Source: Zhengitettix transpicula (Eukaryota > Arthropoda > Insecta > Orthoptera > Tetrigidae). Taken from it: a stretch of 64,000 bases of DNA. Where the stretch lies: assembly GCA_037074705.1 (NCBI GenBank), contig CM073590.1, positions 91,380,947-91,444,946 of the forward strand. Reading direction: 5' to 3'. Shown here one piece after another: positions 1 through 11,301 of this stretch. The notes below the pieces were generated by a model, which was not told the origin of the DNA, made no database searches, and saw only the letters and a list, made by a program, of their open reading frames with translations. Within the stretch, counting starts at the first letter, position 1. Every line of letters starts with the position of its first letter. A program made the position numbers and the translations under genes.

Positions 1-576
1 AACATTCAGATTTTTCGAATGTCTCTATATATGTCTCATATATTTCAAGGCTGTTCCTCTTATTCCTAATTTTAATTATTTATTACCCACTGTATTTGTT
101 CTCGCCTATTTCCAGATTCACTTTTTTTTACGAATGAAGCAGAAAGTGGAATAACGATAATTATTTTATGGTAGAGTTACAAACTGAGCAGCAGACGTTC
201 ACGATTTTATTTCATTTCATGATAATATCAAAAGGGAGGGAACGGCTTCGTGGAAGTCTGGATTCATGTTCAACACTAAAATTTTAAAATATGTGATGTA
301 ATATTCTGTTGTTTTTTCCCGAGCGACGGGAAATATTCAAAGACAATATTGTTCTTTTAGTTTAATCCATGTACCGAAGTTACTCTGCACCATAAAGTTT
401 CGAATGCGTTCTTAGAACTTACTGTGAATTCTAATATAACAAAAATTCTGTTGCGCTTTCCAGTTTATGTCAAGACCGGCCTCGTAACTTGAAACTGCTT
501 TTATTTGAAAAGAAAGTTTTCAGCTATTCCTATTGTGATGTCACTAACTATGAACAATTTTCTATTATTTTCCTAC
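1..576. other. AT-rich DNA, nothing recognised
   Basis: I see no coding frame with recognisable protein similarity, no RNA gene and no repeat shared with the rest of the window. Short frames here are what AT-rich DNA gives by chance. Confidence 0.5.
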
Positions 577-640
577 CCAATGCCCGACCTACCTGATGCA
601 GGTTTTTCTATGGTTTTCCCTGCATTATTTTAGGCGAATG
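577..640 (+). repeat. Short fragment of GC-rich repeat family C
   Basis: These 60 or so bases match the core hairpin of family C (CCTACC, then ATGCAGG, TTTTC, CCTGCAT), found in full at 8537-10385, 25431-26212, 45524-47065 and 60412-60965. Only the hairpin survives. The outer GGGTAGG arm and the A-rich 3' end are missing, so this is an old or partial copy. Confidence 0.8.
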
Positions 641-1184
641 GGGGAAACAAAAGAAGATTTATTTAAAATTAATAATTATGAAAGGTTTTAGTTAAGCATG
701 AAACTCTTACCATAGGCCTACAGTAGAAGGAAGTATTGTAAAATATTGTAATTGAAAGTTTGTATTTGCTTTCCTGTATTGTCGTCCATTGAATATCTGG
801 AACACATGGCCTTCTTTTTTTGCGTGGGGCTGCTAAAAGCACTTGAAATATTTAATCAAATTATATTTCTATGCATTTTTTGCCGTAATCACTTCACCTT
901 CTCAATCTTATCACATGTTTGCATCGATCCTACTCTAATTTTGGCGTGACTTAATTAACATGCTCAAAGATAGAACACGTGGCTTTAATTCCTACTACAT
1001 TTAATATCCTGGATGAAATTAATATACTAGTAGTTAACTTTAATCGCTTTAACATTACATATGATAACTCTAGTTACATAAAATAAAATTATACGTGCGA
1101 CGCTTAAGATCAATTTACACGAAGCTCTGACTTTTCGCGACTTTCTTTCATCACGCCGCAGCCAAGACTACTGCCAAGAATGCC
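641..1184. other. AT-rich DNA, nothing recognised
   Basis: A 65-codon frame at 752-949 (plus strand) shows no recognisable motif and is probably chance. No repeat shared with the rest of the window was noticed. Confidence 0.45.
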
Positions 1185-1955
1185 GTCTAGACAGACCAAC
1201 AATTAAACGAACTCCACATTTACTATATTAATAATAAGAAAAATGGCCAAATAAGGCAAAAGAAGTGATGATATAAATACCTTGTACCTTTCTTCACCTT
1301 CTAAGAAAACTAAAGACAGAAGAGTCTAGAGCACCCAAGACTTTCTAATCCCCCCCCCCCCACCCAAATGTAACATATACATGTATTTTATATTAAAAAC
1401 TTGAATTATTTCTTAAAGAAGCCTTATTTCAACTCGTATATCACTATTCTTCAATAGTAATAATTCTGTGCATAAACAAAGTAATAATTTATTTTAATCT
1501 GATATCGTTAAACATATCGCCCATTCGAGATTTTGTATGATATTTAGTTCTTATTTCACTTAACATGCGGAGTTGGTGCTAGACTATATTAGGCAACAAC
1601 TTAGTGCATGTCATAGAAATTGTCCAACACGACATACTATTAATCTTATCATTAATTTTCAATGAGACGTAAATTTTTGAATTACTACGTACTATTCCTT
1701 CACTAGACATAGTAAACAATACTCTCTAAGTGCATCGCAGTTTATATTGCTTCAATCTTTCAAGTGTGGCTCTATAGAAAGCACCAAATTTACCAAATGA
1801 TTATTTTCAAATTGAGATACCAACAATTTTTCTTTTTGTGTAAATTTAATCATAGCTAGCGATTTTTAAATTTTAGTCGAGCTACGAATTGCCCCCCTGA
1901 ACATTCAAATTGCCCGCCTTTGGGGCACCCCACGTTGGGATTCTCTGGTCTAGAC
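1185..1955. mobile_element. Possible non-autonomous hAT-like element
   Basis: The right edge, read on the minus strand from 1947, begins CAGAGAATCCCAACGTGGGG. This resembles hAT-superfamily terminal repeats, which often read CAGNGNTTCCCAA followed by TGGGG. The octamer GTCTAGAC directly follows the right edge (1948-1955) and recurs at 1185-1192, about 755 bp upstream; hAT elements make 8-bp target duplications. No transposase frame lies between, only AT-rich DNA and a C-run at about 1350-1361. The left terminal repeat is not clear (CAGACCAAC at 1192), and the octamer is a palindrome, so the left boundary is uncertain. Confidence 0.35.
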
Positions 1956-2164
1956 ACAAGCGCTTCAGCACAGTTGGAAAACTCAAAAGCGAAGAAAACA
2001 CAACAACAATGTGGAACCAGACGAGTTATTTAGAGTAACAGTAAGGGGACGTAGCAATTGTTGAGTTTTATAGTATCTGTTTGTACATTAGTTGCTGTGA
2101 TGTTGGATTTAATGTGAAGCACCTCAGATATAAGTCTTGAACGGTACCTAATGTCAACGTCTAA

Positions 2165-2790
2165 AATGTTAGCATTTTACCAATCAAATGAATGTATCGA
2201 TTTGCTGATACGTTTGGAGACTGCAGATTGTGTATCGTTGGGAAGTTTGATATTAAACATATGTTCCATGATACGGGTTTTAGGGGAACGTTTTGTTTGC
2301 CCTATGTAGCAGGAATTACAAGTGAAGCAAGAGATTTTGTTAACTACACAATGTATTTTATAGGTGTCAAGTGGGTCCTTTTGGTTTCTAATCATAAAGG
2401 AAAGAGTATTAGTAGGTCTATAAATGATGGATGTTTATTTTAAAAATTTGGACTAACTTGTGATGCATATATTTTTATTAAGGGAGTAGAAGAAAATATT
2501 TTGACCGACCTCCTGTGGTGTAAGGGTCAGCGTGGCTGCCACGCATTACAGAGGCCCCGGGTTCGAATCTGGGCGAGGGAGTGAATGTTTCTGTGCGAGA
2601 GAGAAAACTCGTCAAAGCAGGCGCCCAAAAAAGGCAAAAATAAGTACCCCTAAATTAGTCGCTAATACCGAAGCTGTTGATGCGTCTGTAAATAAAATCG
2701 ACATAAAAAAATTGATTTGGATGATCTGGCACGAGTAACAGTAGGCTATTGGATTTTGTTCAATCTAATGTTTGTTTATTAATGAATTTT
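2165..2790 (-). pseudogene. Penelope-like element fragment, GIY-YIG endonuclease end, interrupted by a SINE
   Basis: The minus strand at 2177-2395 encodes the C-terminal part of a Penelope-like retroelement: a peptide with KDPLDTYKIHCVV, then a cysteine pair, the core YIGQTK, RI.EH, and a distal HSFDW. In this family the GIY-YIG endonuclease follows the reverse transcriptase and nicks target DNA. The frame stops after the endonuclease. The plus-strand SINE at 2501-2717 interrupts the element. Penelope similarity resumes at about 2718-2790, where the translation aligns with the RLNKIQ-PTVT stretch of the copy at 27925-28620. No reverse transcriptase catalytic region remains, so the copy is dead. 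Close relatives lie at 27421-27770 and 27925-28620. Confidence 0.8.
2501..2717 (+). mobile_element. tRNA-derived SINE inserted in a Penelope-like fragment
   Basis: The head starts GACCGACCTCC and carries a clear RNA polymerase III B box, GGTTCGAATCT, at about 2560-2570, about 60 bases in as in tRNA genes. The A box (near TGGTGTAAGG) is weak. The body has a GAATGTTTCT stretch resembling the copies at 63858-64000 and 24996-25228, and the 3' end is A-rich (CGACATAAAAAA). SINEs do not code; they are transcribed by polymerase III and copied by a partner LINE. The flanking Penelope sequence resumes on the far side, which supports an insertion. The 68-codon frame over this segment is incidental. Confidence 0.7.
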
Positions 2791-5339
2791 TTTTAAAAAA
2801 GAGTATCCTTTGCAATGTAGCATTGATTATTTAGCACGATACTGTAGAGAGAAAGAATGATTTGACCAATCATATTTGTTTATGTATATGCTTTGGGGCG
2901 TCGTCGATAGTCGTTACCGGGGGGGTAGATTTCGCTGCAGCATCACAGTTTTGTTTATATTAGATTAGCTCACGACTCAATTTACTCAGTTCTATTCTAG
3001 TCTTGTAATTAAATAACTTGCTAGTGCAACGGCTACAAATATATTAACAATGGTACCAACGAGTCGTGTTTTGCAATGAGTGCAAGCGCATTTACTCTGC
3101 TCGTTTATACCGTGTCTAAGATTACGAAATTAGTACATTAAATTTTTTAACTGATTTTTCTGGCTCCTATTTAAATAGGCAGAACATCTCTAAAGGATAC
3201 ATCAAAGTTAACTACATCTAATGTATGCTGTATTAGTATTGTAATATGTTAAATGCTAATTTCATTGCATTTCGCATAGGTTCATGCGATCCACCACAAA
3301 TAAATGTGATATGGTAGAGAGAAAATTGTAATATTCAATGCCAATTGCCTTTGTAGTTCTGAAATTTAATTATATTTGTTGAACGCAGTATAGCGACCGA
3401 TCAGCAACATTCCATGGTGAGAATTAGTTTTGAATTCATATTTTAACAATTTATATTTAAAGATGATTGACGGCTGAAAATTAAACTTTACGTGATTATA
3501 AAGCAAGCCTATATATACTAAACTAATGAATTGGTAAATGATGCCAGTTCTTCTGTTAGGACAGGTCCTGTACCCCTCAGTTTCTCTTTTTTTGCCTTGA
3601 AGCCGTCTATCGATTTACGTTTTCCCAAGAGTAAAATAAAATCCTTTCCGGGCGGGTCTCAGCTGCTTCATAACACCGATAACATTTGTAGCAGAAGAAG
3701 AAGAAGAGCCGTTCTGAGCGGGCTGTGCTTACATTCATGTCCCTCCCATGAGACCAATGGTAAAATAAGATGACACTTCTTCTAGTGTCCCGCGACAAAA
3801 GACATAAAATATGACCCGGAAAATGAGACAATTTCTGAAACTGTAATTTTTAAATATGCCGGATATCTTATATTAGCAGAAAATTCTCCCTTGCTGATTG
3901 TCGAATTCGCAACCGTAGGTTTTTATGTCACATTTCAGTTATAAACCTTATAATTCCGGCAAATAAAATTTAAAAACATTGAACACTAAGTCTGAATTAT
4001 AGATACGTAGCAAATAATTTAAAAATCCTTCAGATAAACATTAATGACTTTTAAAATTGAAACGCATTTTAGTGGATGGGTTGTATGGAATATATTATTG
4101 AATCCCAAAATATTTCATTTATTTGATTACTAAATTTTAAAATCAATTCACAGGATTACTGAAATTTGGAGTATTAGGGCGCCTAGCTCAGGGTAGTCTT
4201 AAAAAGGTACTAAATTAGAAACATGATTTAATTTAAATAAAATAACTCATGAACGTCGTTTAGCAGAAATCTCGATAAACGCACCTCGATGCTGAAATAT
4301 AGACGCCCTGATTGTTTTTCTCTTGTCAGCCCGGAGCATGGTGGCTCAGGGATAATTCTCGAAATTTCAGGTGGTGTGTGCAAGGTTGCCTCGGGCTTCC
4401 TTCTTGCTCAGCGAGACGTAGTCTGGAAGTCAGGTAATGGACTCCGGTTTATTGGTTGCAGATCTGTGGCTGTTATGGACTGCGTTCTCTCTCTCTCTCT
4501 CTATGCTGGTTACTTAATTGCACGGTTCTTCCTAGACTTCGATGATAGTCTGTGCATGGAACTTACACATTAATTTCCAAGTTCCCGCTTCTACGACGAA
4601 ATTATCATGTCAAGACGCTGTTCTCTAACATTTCTCTCCGACCTTTTTCTCTGAGATCTGATTAAATACACTTCTCCTTTCTGTCTTCGCAAACCAACCA
4701 TTCCTCCTAAGATGTGATCTTATACTGCCTTCCCGTACTTGCGTCTCCGCCAAGCTCCACAATTTCTTTCCCCACAACAGGGATGGAAACCCAATCACCT
4801 GACCTTTCTCCGCCAATTAATTAAAAATATTGTACTTCACGAAACTCAGTACTGAGTTGTGGAAGGAGGTGGCTTTAGGAATATTTCAGGGTTAATGTCC
4901 AAGAGGTGAAATTTTCTCAAGCGATCCTCCTAATCCCTTCGACTTGTATTTTTGCATGTACGCATCCTGTATTCCCCACACGACGCGCCAAAATGTTTGG
5001 ATCAGAAATTCCAATGTCCGACATGCTGCTGGATTGTGATTAGATTCAAATAATTTTAATTATTTAATTATTGGGCGGGGCACTATTTCGCAATAAAATA
5101 CATCGCTATCTATTGTGTTAAGGTCGGTTACAGAGACTCCTTTGATGTGAATATTTAATTTATTATAAATTTGACTTTTGTACATTTACTATTTGTGTCA
5201 AATATTATGCCTTTCAGTCATATGCTAAGTGCGCACATTTATTTTATCATCAGGGGTGGAAATCGAACAAACTAAAATTTAAATTGCAATTGAAATATTT
5301 TAAAAAAAAAAATTGTAAAGGAAGCTAACCGCGAGATTT
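2791..5339. other. No recognisable gene
   Basis: Mostly AT-rich. A 94-codon frame at 4289-4573 and a 63-codon minus frame at 4625-4816 lie in slightly more GC-rich DNA. Neither shows a known domain. A short (TC)n tract sits at about 4486-4502. No repeat from elsewhere in the window was recognised. Confidence 0.4.
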
Positions 5340-5726
5340 GCTCACGCACATGTGCCTCCAGTAAATAGCAGGCAGCGTCACGTCTCTTCCTGCAGGTATT
5401 CCGGAATCTCCATCGCCAGCCAGTTGTCGGGTCCTGCTTCGTTGTTGTTCTCTCAATGGTCATCAGCCGCCAATTCGCCTCTCCGTCCGTCCCGTTACTT
5501 TTTGAGATACTCCGTCTTTGCCGTCCCCTCAGAGACTGTTCTCATGACATCTGGGTTGACCATCCCTTCAGTTTCTCCCCGCCGCGTCAAGACAAAAATA
5601 ACGGTGCCTTCTGCTACCTGGCGTATAGCATTGTTTAAGCGAGCAAATTATTTTCCGTTAGTGCGGACTTTCTATAAGCTGGTGTTAAGCCAAATCATGA
5701 AAGAGGGTACGATCACAGATATGTAA
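5340..5726. other. GC-richer segment with a 124-codon plus-strand frame, unrecognised
   Basis: This stretch stands out from its AT-rich surroundings. It has a plus frame at 5352-5726 and an overlapping minus frame at 5272-5463. The plus peptide is rich in serine and arginine and I recognise no motif. The minus strand of the same region, read through stops, gives protein-like stretches (for example AMEIPEYLQEE) that could be a decayed transposase or a processed fragment. That is speculation. I do not call a gene. Confidence 0.3.
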
Positions 5727-7430
5727 TTAGAAAAATAACGTTATACTCTGTTTACTCATGTTTAAGGCAATCTTTGATTAATTCAAAGTATTTCTCATAT
5801 CAGGTAGGATTTTTACTTATAATACTTATAATAATCGATTCAAGTGTAATCAAAACTTTTAATCAGAATAAAACAATAAAATGAATCACTTAGATTATAG
5901 ACGAATGAATGAAAGATTTAATATCAGTCACTTCATTGTAAATGGTGTGATTCTTTTAAACATATTTCTATGATAAAAAATAGATTTTTATTTTCATACG
6001 TACTTAAATATTAAATCACTTTATAGTGAAAATTTGTATTGGACACTAAAAATATATTGTTACACTTAGAACTCATTAATGAACCAATCTCAATTTAACT
6101 TTCCATTTTATTAATTATATATTTTTATTTTACCAAAGTTGGGACTCCATTAATTGTATAATTTAAAATTAACATACAATCAACAATTATTAATACATTT
6201 TATTCTCCTTTTATATAAACGCATCACAGTATGTTATACCTGAAACGATCAGTTGATTTTATAAAAAATAAATAAAAGTGAATAATAATTTACGGCTGAG
6301 CATAGAAAATCAAACTTTCTGAAGGTCTTTTTATCGACCGCCAATAAACAGAACTTGAAATTAGTGCAAGGAAACATAAATTTTTAATTACTTTGAGGAA
6401 TATGAGACATGGGAGTGGGAATGAAAAAAAAAAATAATAGTATTTTTGCACTCATAATTCACCAAGTCTTTACCATACAGTCCGACGGCTTTGAAAATAC
6501 TTTATCACCAACGTCAAGATTCTACATCCAGAATGATCACAATATGACTAGGTCTGAGTTAGAAACCGGAGACAATACGATAGGGCACGGACAATCTACT
6601 AAACGAACTGCACACACACTTTTAATTTAGTCTCAACTGGTCTGCACATAAAAGGCACATAGGGCGACCTCACGCTCCTGTCACCTTATACCTCCTATAA
6701 TCGTCGAAATATACGTGTCACTCCGCTCGACTCATACTAATCCAAAAGGTCTAGATTAAAACGCGCAAGTCGTGCATCCTGCCCCTGCACTGACCCAACA
6801 TTCGTGCTCCTTGGCTCCACCACCAGCTAATGTCGCACCAAATTTTCTTATTATTTTAACCAGGCCTGGGTAATACGTTTTTTTTTCATATTTTATAAAG
6901 AGCCACACGTAGATAAACAAATACTATTTTTAAAAATATAATATTCTGACTTTTATTAAATAAATCTGAAAAATACCAGCCTATTTGTCAGAAAACTTTT
7001 ACATTTAAATTAAATTACTTATGAATAATTATATAAAAAATTTAGATCATCGTAAATTTTCCGAACCGCATACTCGTTGCGGTCGCATCATTAATTATAA
7101 ATTATAATTGAAATGTGCTTTGGAGTGGTCTCAATTATGGATGAAACGTTTTGTTCGTTAAATTATAGGGTTTTAAAATTTTATACGAAATTTTTTGATT
7201 AGTGGGCTGGATGATTTTTTCAAAGTTTTTAAATTTGTAGTGTAGTTATATATTATTACAAGACATAAAAGTAATTATTATAAAAAATAATATAATATAA
7301 TTATTTCAAAATTTTAGTAATATAAGTCAAATATAATAAAATTAAAATATTTTTATGAATAAAATGTTTAATAAAATATAAAGCATGATATTAATAGTGT
7401 AGAACACTTTGTAAATGAAGTTATTCATTA
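5727..7430. other. AT-rich DNA, nothing recognised
   Basis: Very AT-rich with long A/T runs. A segment at about 6650-6860 is more GC-rich but has no recognisable frame or repeat partner in the window. Confidence 0.4.
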
Positions 7431-8520
7431 ATGCGTGCAACAATTTCATCCAAACTTGATACATGTATCACTTAAGATCCACGAACAAACCTGCGAAATT
7501 GCGATAACTCTAGTACCCTTTTTGACGGGGCAAAAATGGGTGGTATTTTCAAATTACAATAAATGTGATAACTGCCTATATTGGCGCCAAATAAATTGTT
7601 TACGGGGTCGGTCAGATTCACAATGTCACTCTCGACGCTTTTTGTGTATAATTTCATCCCCTAATGGCAAGAGGACAGGTATGAGGTAGGGTGACATAAA
7701 AATTCAATAGCTCCCAAGATTGGTGTCTAATTCGGCGTTTTGGAAGTCGCTGAGTTTAGTTATGGCATTCCAGCAGAATTAAGTTACAGTTCAACCCCTA
7801 TAGGTGGGGGTGGAAAGTGGTGCTAATATTTTGATATCAACCGTTGTTGCTGTCGAAAGCGGTGTTACAGTACTCGCATAGATTAATTATAGAATTCCAG
7901 CAAGGTTAAGTTTAATAAACCTTGACGGCCAATTAAAATAATTAGGAATAAATATAAAACCAAAAATTACTAATACATTTGTCAAAGAATTTCGCTTCAA
8001 ATCATAAAGACGTGAATCAATTTTTAACGAAATTTTGTACATGAAGAATTTTTATTATACAAGCGGCGTATTGTTTTACGAATGGTTGCAATACAACAAC
8101 AAATGAAAGCAGACTGCATTTTTTCCAACATTACATAAAAATTAAATGCAGTCCTAATTACTAACGGTACACATGTAACTTATGTTCCGGAACCAACATA
8201 ATTGGGCGGAGATGTCCCTTGCAAGCAGGAAAAGGGCGCGGTGGTGGCTAATTTTAGGATGCACCTAAAAAAATGAAATACCACCTTATTAAACTTTGAA
8301 TAAATGGTTTTGGATTTCGCTGATGTTAATATTGTTATTGCCGATGCAATTAAAGTTTTAACATCTTTAAATTAGATGGGAGGTGGATGGGGTAGAATAT
8401 TTTATATGTATGGAATTACAGTGTATTATTTTAATTTTCTTTAAGGTACCTTTAAAGTCCAAAATGTTTGATTCCGGATGCCATAACAAAACTCAGCAAC
8501 TTACAAAACGGTGGTTTCGA
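7431..8520. repeat. Degraded repeat related to family E (compare 48744-50092)
   Basis: Phrases here recur in the better-kept element at 48744-50092: TTCA(A/G)CCCCTAT followed by GGGGTGGAAAG, CGCTGAGTTTA after a GGAAGT-like stretch, and ACATGT-AACTTATG followed by CCGGAAC. The order suggests at least two diverged internal modules. The 84-codon plus and 61-codon minus frames at 7435-7689 have no recognisable domain and probably belong to the repeat. The class is unknown. Confidence 0.4.
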
Positions 8521-8979
8521 TACCAGTCGTGGTAGTTAACATCCCTCGCAGGTTTCCTGCGAGAGAATCCTCTCGCAGGCTAACCTTAGTTCAACCTAGA
8601 CCTGGCATTGGCCTGGGATGTTCACTCGCAGGCAGAACCTTTTAGGAGAGATACGAAGGGGCTATTTTTGCGGATGCCTTTCCTCTCCGTTTTTGAACTA
8701 AGGTTCCCACAAGCCGAGGCACCTTGGCCTGTTCTGAGAGGTGTATGTTCCGGGTTCACAGACTTTGGGCATACGGTAAGAGTTGTCCGCAATTCCCATT
8801 GGAATAGTCGGCCAGCTGCCTCCTAAACTGGTCGAGGCACGGAGAAGGGAATGCTGCGTCCGCACAGCAAAGTCCTTTCGCGCTATCGGAAGGGCGTGGG
8901 ACAAGTATCCAATGCCCGCCCTACCTGATGCAGGTTTTTCTAGGGTTTTCCCTGCATTTCTTTAGGCGAATGCCGGGTA

Positions 8980-9345
8980 GGATCCTTAAACCATAGCCCG
9001 GGGTCCTATTTAACCCTTGGCTATCTTCATCTACCTTTCCGCATGCCCCCTTTCAAATCCGTTCCTATGCTATTAAAGGGGAGTTGCCACTATGTGGATT
9101 ACCCTCATGTAGCCTGCTACTCTAAAAAAAGTGATAAACGTGAAGGGGAAGCTTGCGAGAGAATTCTCTCGCATGTGAACCTTCCTCTTGCGGAGGCTAC
9201 GTTTGGAGATGCCTTCACGTCTCTCTGGTTTTTTGAACTAAGTTTCCCACATGCCGAGGAACCTCGGCCTGTTTTGAGAGGTGTATGTTTCGGGGTCGCA
9301 TACGGTAAGAGCTGTTTGCTATTCCTATTGGAAAAGTCGGAAGGG
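8980..9345 (+). repeat. Left copy of a recent 731-bp-period tandem duplication
   Basis: This segment is almost identical to 9711-10076, offset by 731 bp. It shares private variants of family C such as CTATTTAACCCTTGGCTATC and GCATGCCCCC, and the same A-tail followed by GTGATAAACG. The two translated frames differ at only a few residues. This points to unequal exchange within the array rather than two independent insertions. Confidence 0.7.
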
Positions 9346-9710
9346 CGTGGGACAAGTATCCAATGCCCGCCCTACCTGATGCAGGTTTTTCTAGGGTTTT
9401 CCCTGCATTTCTTTAGGCGAATGCCAGGTAGGATCCTTAAAATATAGCCCGGGGGCCCTAGTAACCCTTGGCTACCTTTCTCTACCGTTCCACATCCCCC
9501 CCTTTCAAATCCCTTCCTATGCTATTAAAGGGTAGTTGCCCAAAGTGGATTACCCTCATGTAGACTGTTGCCCTAACAAAAATGCTGCGTCCCCACAGCA
9601 AACTCCTCTCCCGCTATCGGAAGGGCGTGGGAGAAGTACCCAATGCCCGACCTACCCGATGCAGGTTTTTCTAGGGTTTTCGCTGCATTTCTTTAGGCGA
9701 ATGCCGGGTA

Positions 9711-10076
9711 GGATCCTTAAACCATAGCCCGGGGTCCTATTTAACCCTTGGCTATCTTCATCTACCTTTCCGCATGCCCCCTTTCAAATCCGTTCCTATG
9801 CTATTAAAGGGGAGTTGCCACTATGTGGATTACCCTCATGTAGCCTGCTACCCTAAAAAAAGTGATAAACGTGAAGGGGAAGCTTGCGAGAGAATTCTCT
9901 CGCAGGTGAACCTTCCTCTTGCGGAGGCTACGTTTGGAGATGCCTTCACGTCTCTCTGGTTTTTTGAACTAAGTTTCCCACATGCCGAGGAACCTCGGCC
10001 TGTTTTGAGAGGTGTATGTTTCGGGGTCGTATACGGTAAGAGCTGTTTGCTATTCCTATTGGAAAAGTCGGCCAGC
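9711..10076 (+). repeat. Right copy of the 731-bp-period tandem duplication
   Basis: Partner of 8980-9345. After the shared GGAAAAGTCGG this copy continues with the full CCAGCTGCC stretch, while the left copy jumps straight to AAGGGCGTGGG. The left copy therefore carries an internal deletion made after, or together with, the duplication. Confidence 0.7.
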
Positions 10077-10385
10077 TGCCTCCTAAACCGGTCAAGGCAC
10101 GGCGAAGGGAAAGGTGCTACCCCACAGAAAACCCCTCTACTGCCATCGGAAGGGCGTGGGGCAAGTACCAAATGCCCGACCTACCTAATGCAGGTTTTTA
10201 TAGAGTTTTCCCTGCATCACTTTTAGGCGAATTGCTGGGTAGGATCCTTAAACACTAGCCCGTAGGCCCTAGTTAACCCTTGGCTACCTTCCTCTACCAT
10301 TCCGCATCCCCCCTTTCAAATCCCTTCCTATGCTATTAAAGGGGAGTTGCCACCATGTGGATTCTAAAAAAAGTGATGAACGTAG

Positions 10386-11227
10386 TAAGAATGTTGGTTT
10401 AGTAGGTACGGATGTTAATGAGGTACAAGGGTGGTATTTACCATATAATAATACGAGGAATATGATCGTAGTACATTAATATGTTTACTAGTATGATGAG
10501 GTGGTAAAGTAGTCGAGCGGCTGAGTCCAATTTAGAAAACTATCCGCTAATCATAACGGTGTTTTCCTTGATATTCCAAAATTGTTGAGGGAATTGGTAT
10601 TCGTAGTATTAATTGCTCCTAACGACAATTTTAATAAAATAAGTTTCGAGAGCCATAGGCAAGTAATGTACGTCAAGTGAATTAAACAATTTTATTCGGA
10701 GTGTTGTCACTTGATCACATCACTCTAATGTAAATTAAAATATCCGATTTACTTAATGTTCAAATAGAACGGATAATAAATATTTTAATAAATTATAAAA
10801 CTAAGTCTACTTCCGTGTCAAGAATCGCGTAAAGTCTCTCCATAATTTTATTAAATTTAAAATTTTTATTTCACCACTAATTAATTTTTTGAAACTCTTC
10901 CATAACATCACAAAGACTTTCAGGTCTCTTACCGTAATAATACATCCTCCGTAATAATGCATATACTCCGAAATTTACTTCATCAAGGCTATCTAGGATT
11001 ACGACTTAACATATATTCTGTGATAAACAGTGTGGCAAGGGAATTTGCGTTGCAAGTTCGCGCTTAGTTTCTATGAACTTTGTGTTGCGTATTTCGGACG
11101 TCAAAGAGCAACATTTCTGCATTAAATTTTGTTTCAAACTCGGGAAACGATACTCTAGTATACAGTCAATTTTTTAACTGGATTAACGGTTTAAAGGAAC
11201 AGAACATCAGTTTATCAAATTATCTTA
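10386..11227. other. No recognisable feature
   Basis: AT-rich single-copy-looking DNA. The plus frame at 11080-11436 (118 codons) begins here. It shows no domain I recognise and overlaps the hairpin at 11228-11301. Confidence 0.4.
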
Positions 11228-11301
11228 GGTCAGTACGGCTGTCGACCGGCCTAAAGCCTGAAAGTGATCGGAATGCGATTCCGAAACGTCGTAGCCTGAC
11301 C
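11228..11301 (+). other. Three-stem hairpin resembling a hammerhead-type or Penelope-terminal motif
   Basis: GGTCAG at the left pairs with CTGACC at the right. Inside are GTC, a small GGC/GCC stem, CTGAAAGTGA, a GGAA-TGCGA-TTCC stem, then GAAAC and GTCG. The order of parts (outer stem, GTC, stem, CTGA-like core, stem, GAAA) follows the hammerhead ribozyme plan, which is known in Penelope-like elements. The CTGANGA core is not canonical (CTGAAAGTGA). Activity is doubtful; the fold is what the sequence shows. Confidence 0.4.

Larger units (their letters stand above)
8537..10385 (+). repeat. Head-to-tail array of about four family C copies
   Basis: A near-full unit of about 550 bp has three parts. 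The first is a 5' hairpin, GCGAGAGAATTCTCTCGC, or its variants. The second is a GC-rich body with the phrases GTTCCCACA, GAGAGGTGTATGTTC, CATACGGTAAGAG and CGGAAGGGCGTGGGACAAG. The third is a nested hairpin (CCTACC, ATGCAGG, CCTGCAT, GGGTAGG), then CCTATGCTATTAAAGGGGAG and an A-run after CCCT. Units start at about 8537, 9130, 9575 and 9863. The third starts abruptly mid-unit at AATGCTGCGTCC, so it is 5'-truncated. The second lacks the stretch after AAAAGTCGG. Frames of up to 150 codons run across the copies on both strands but only reflect high copy identity. No protein domain is recognised. Confidence 0.85.

Noticed and set aside
9774..10226. 150-codon frame, and a similar 134-codon frame at 9043-9447
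   Set aside because: Both lie wholly in family C. Their similarity comes from a DNA-level tandem duplication, and open frames exist on the opposite strand as well. No domain is recognised.
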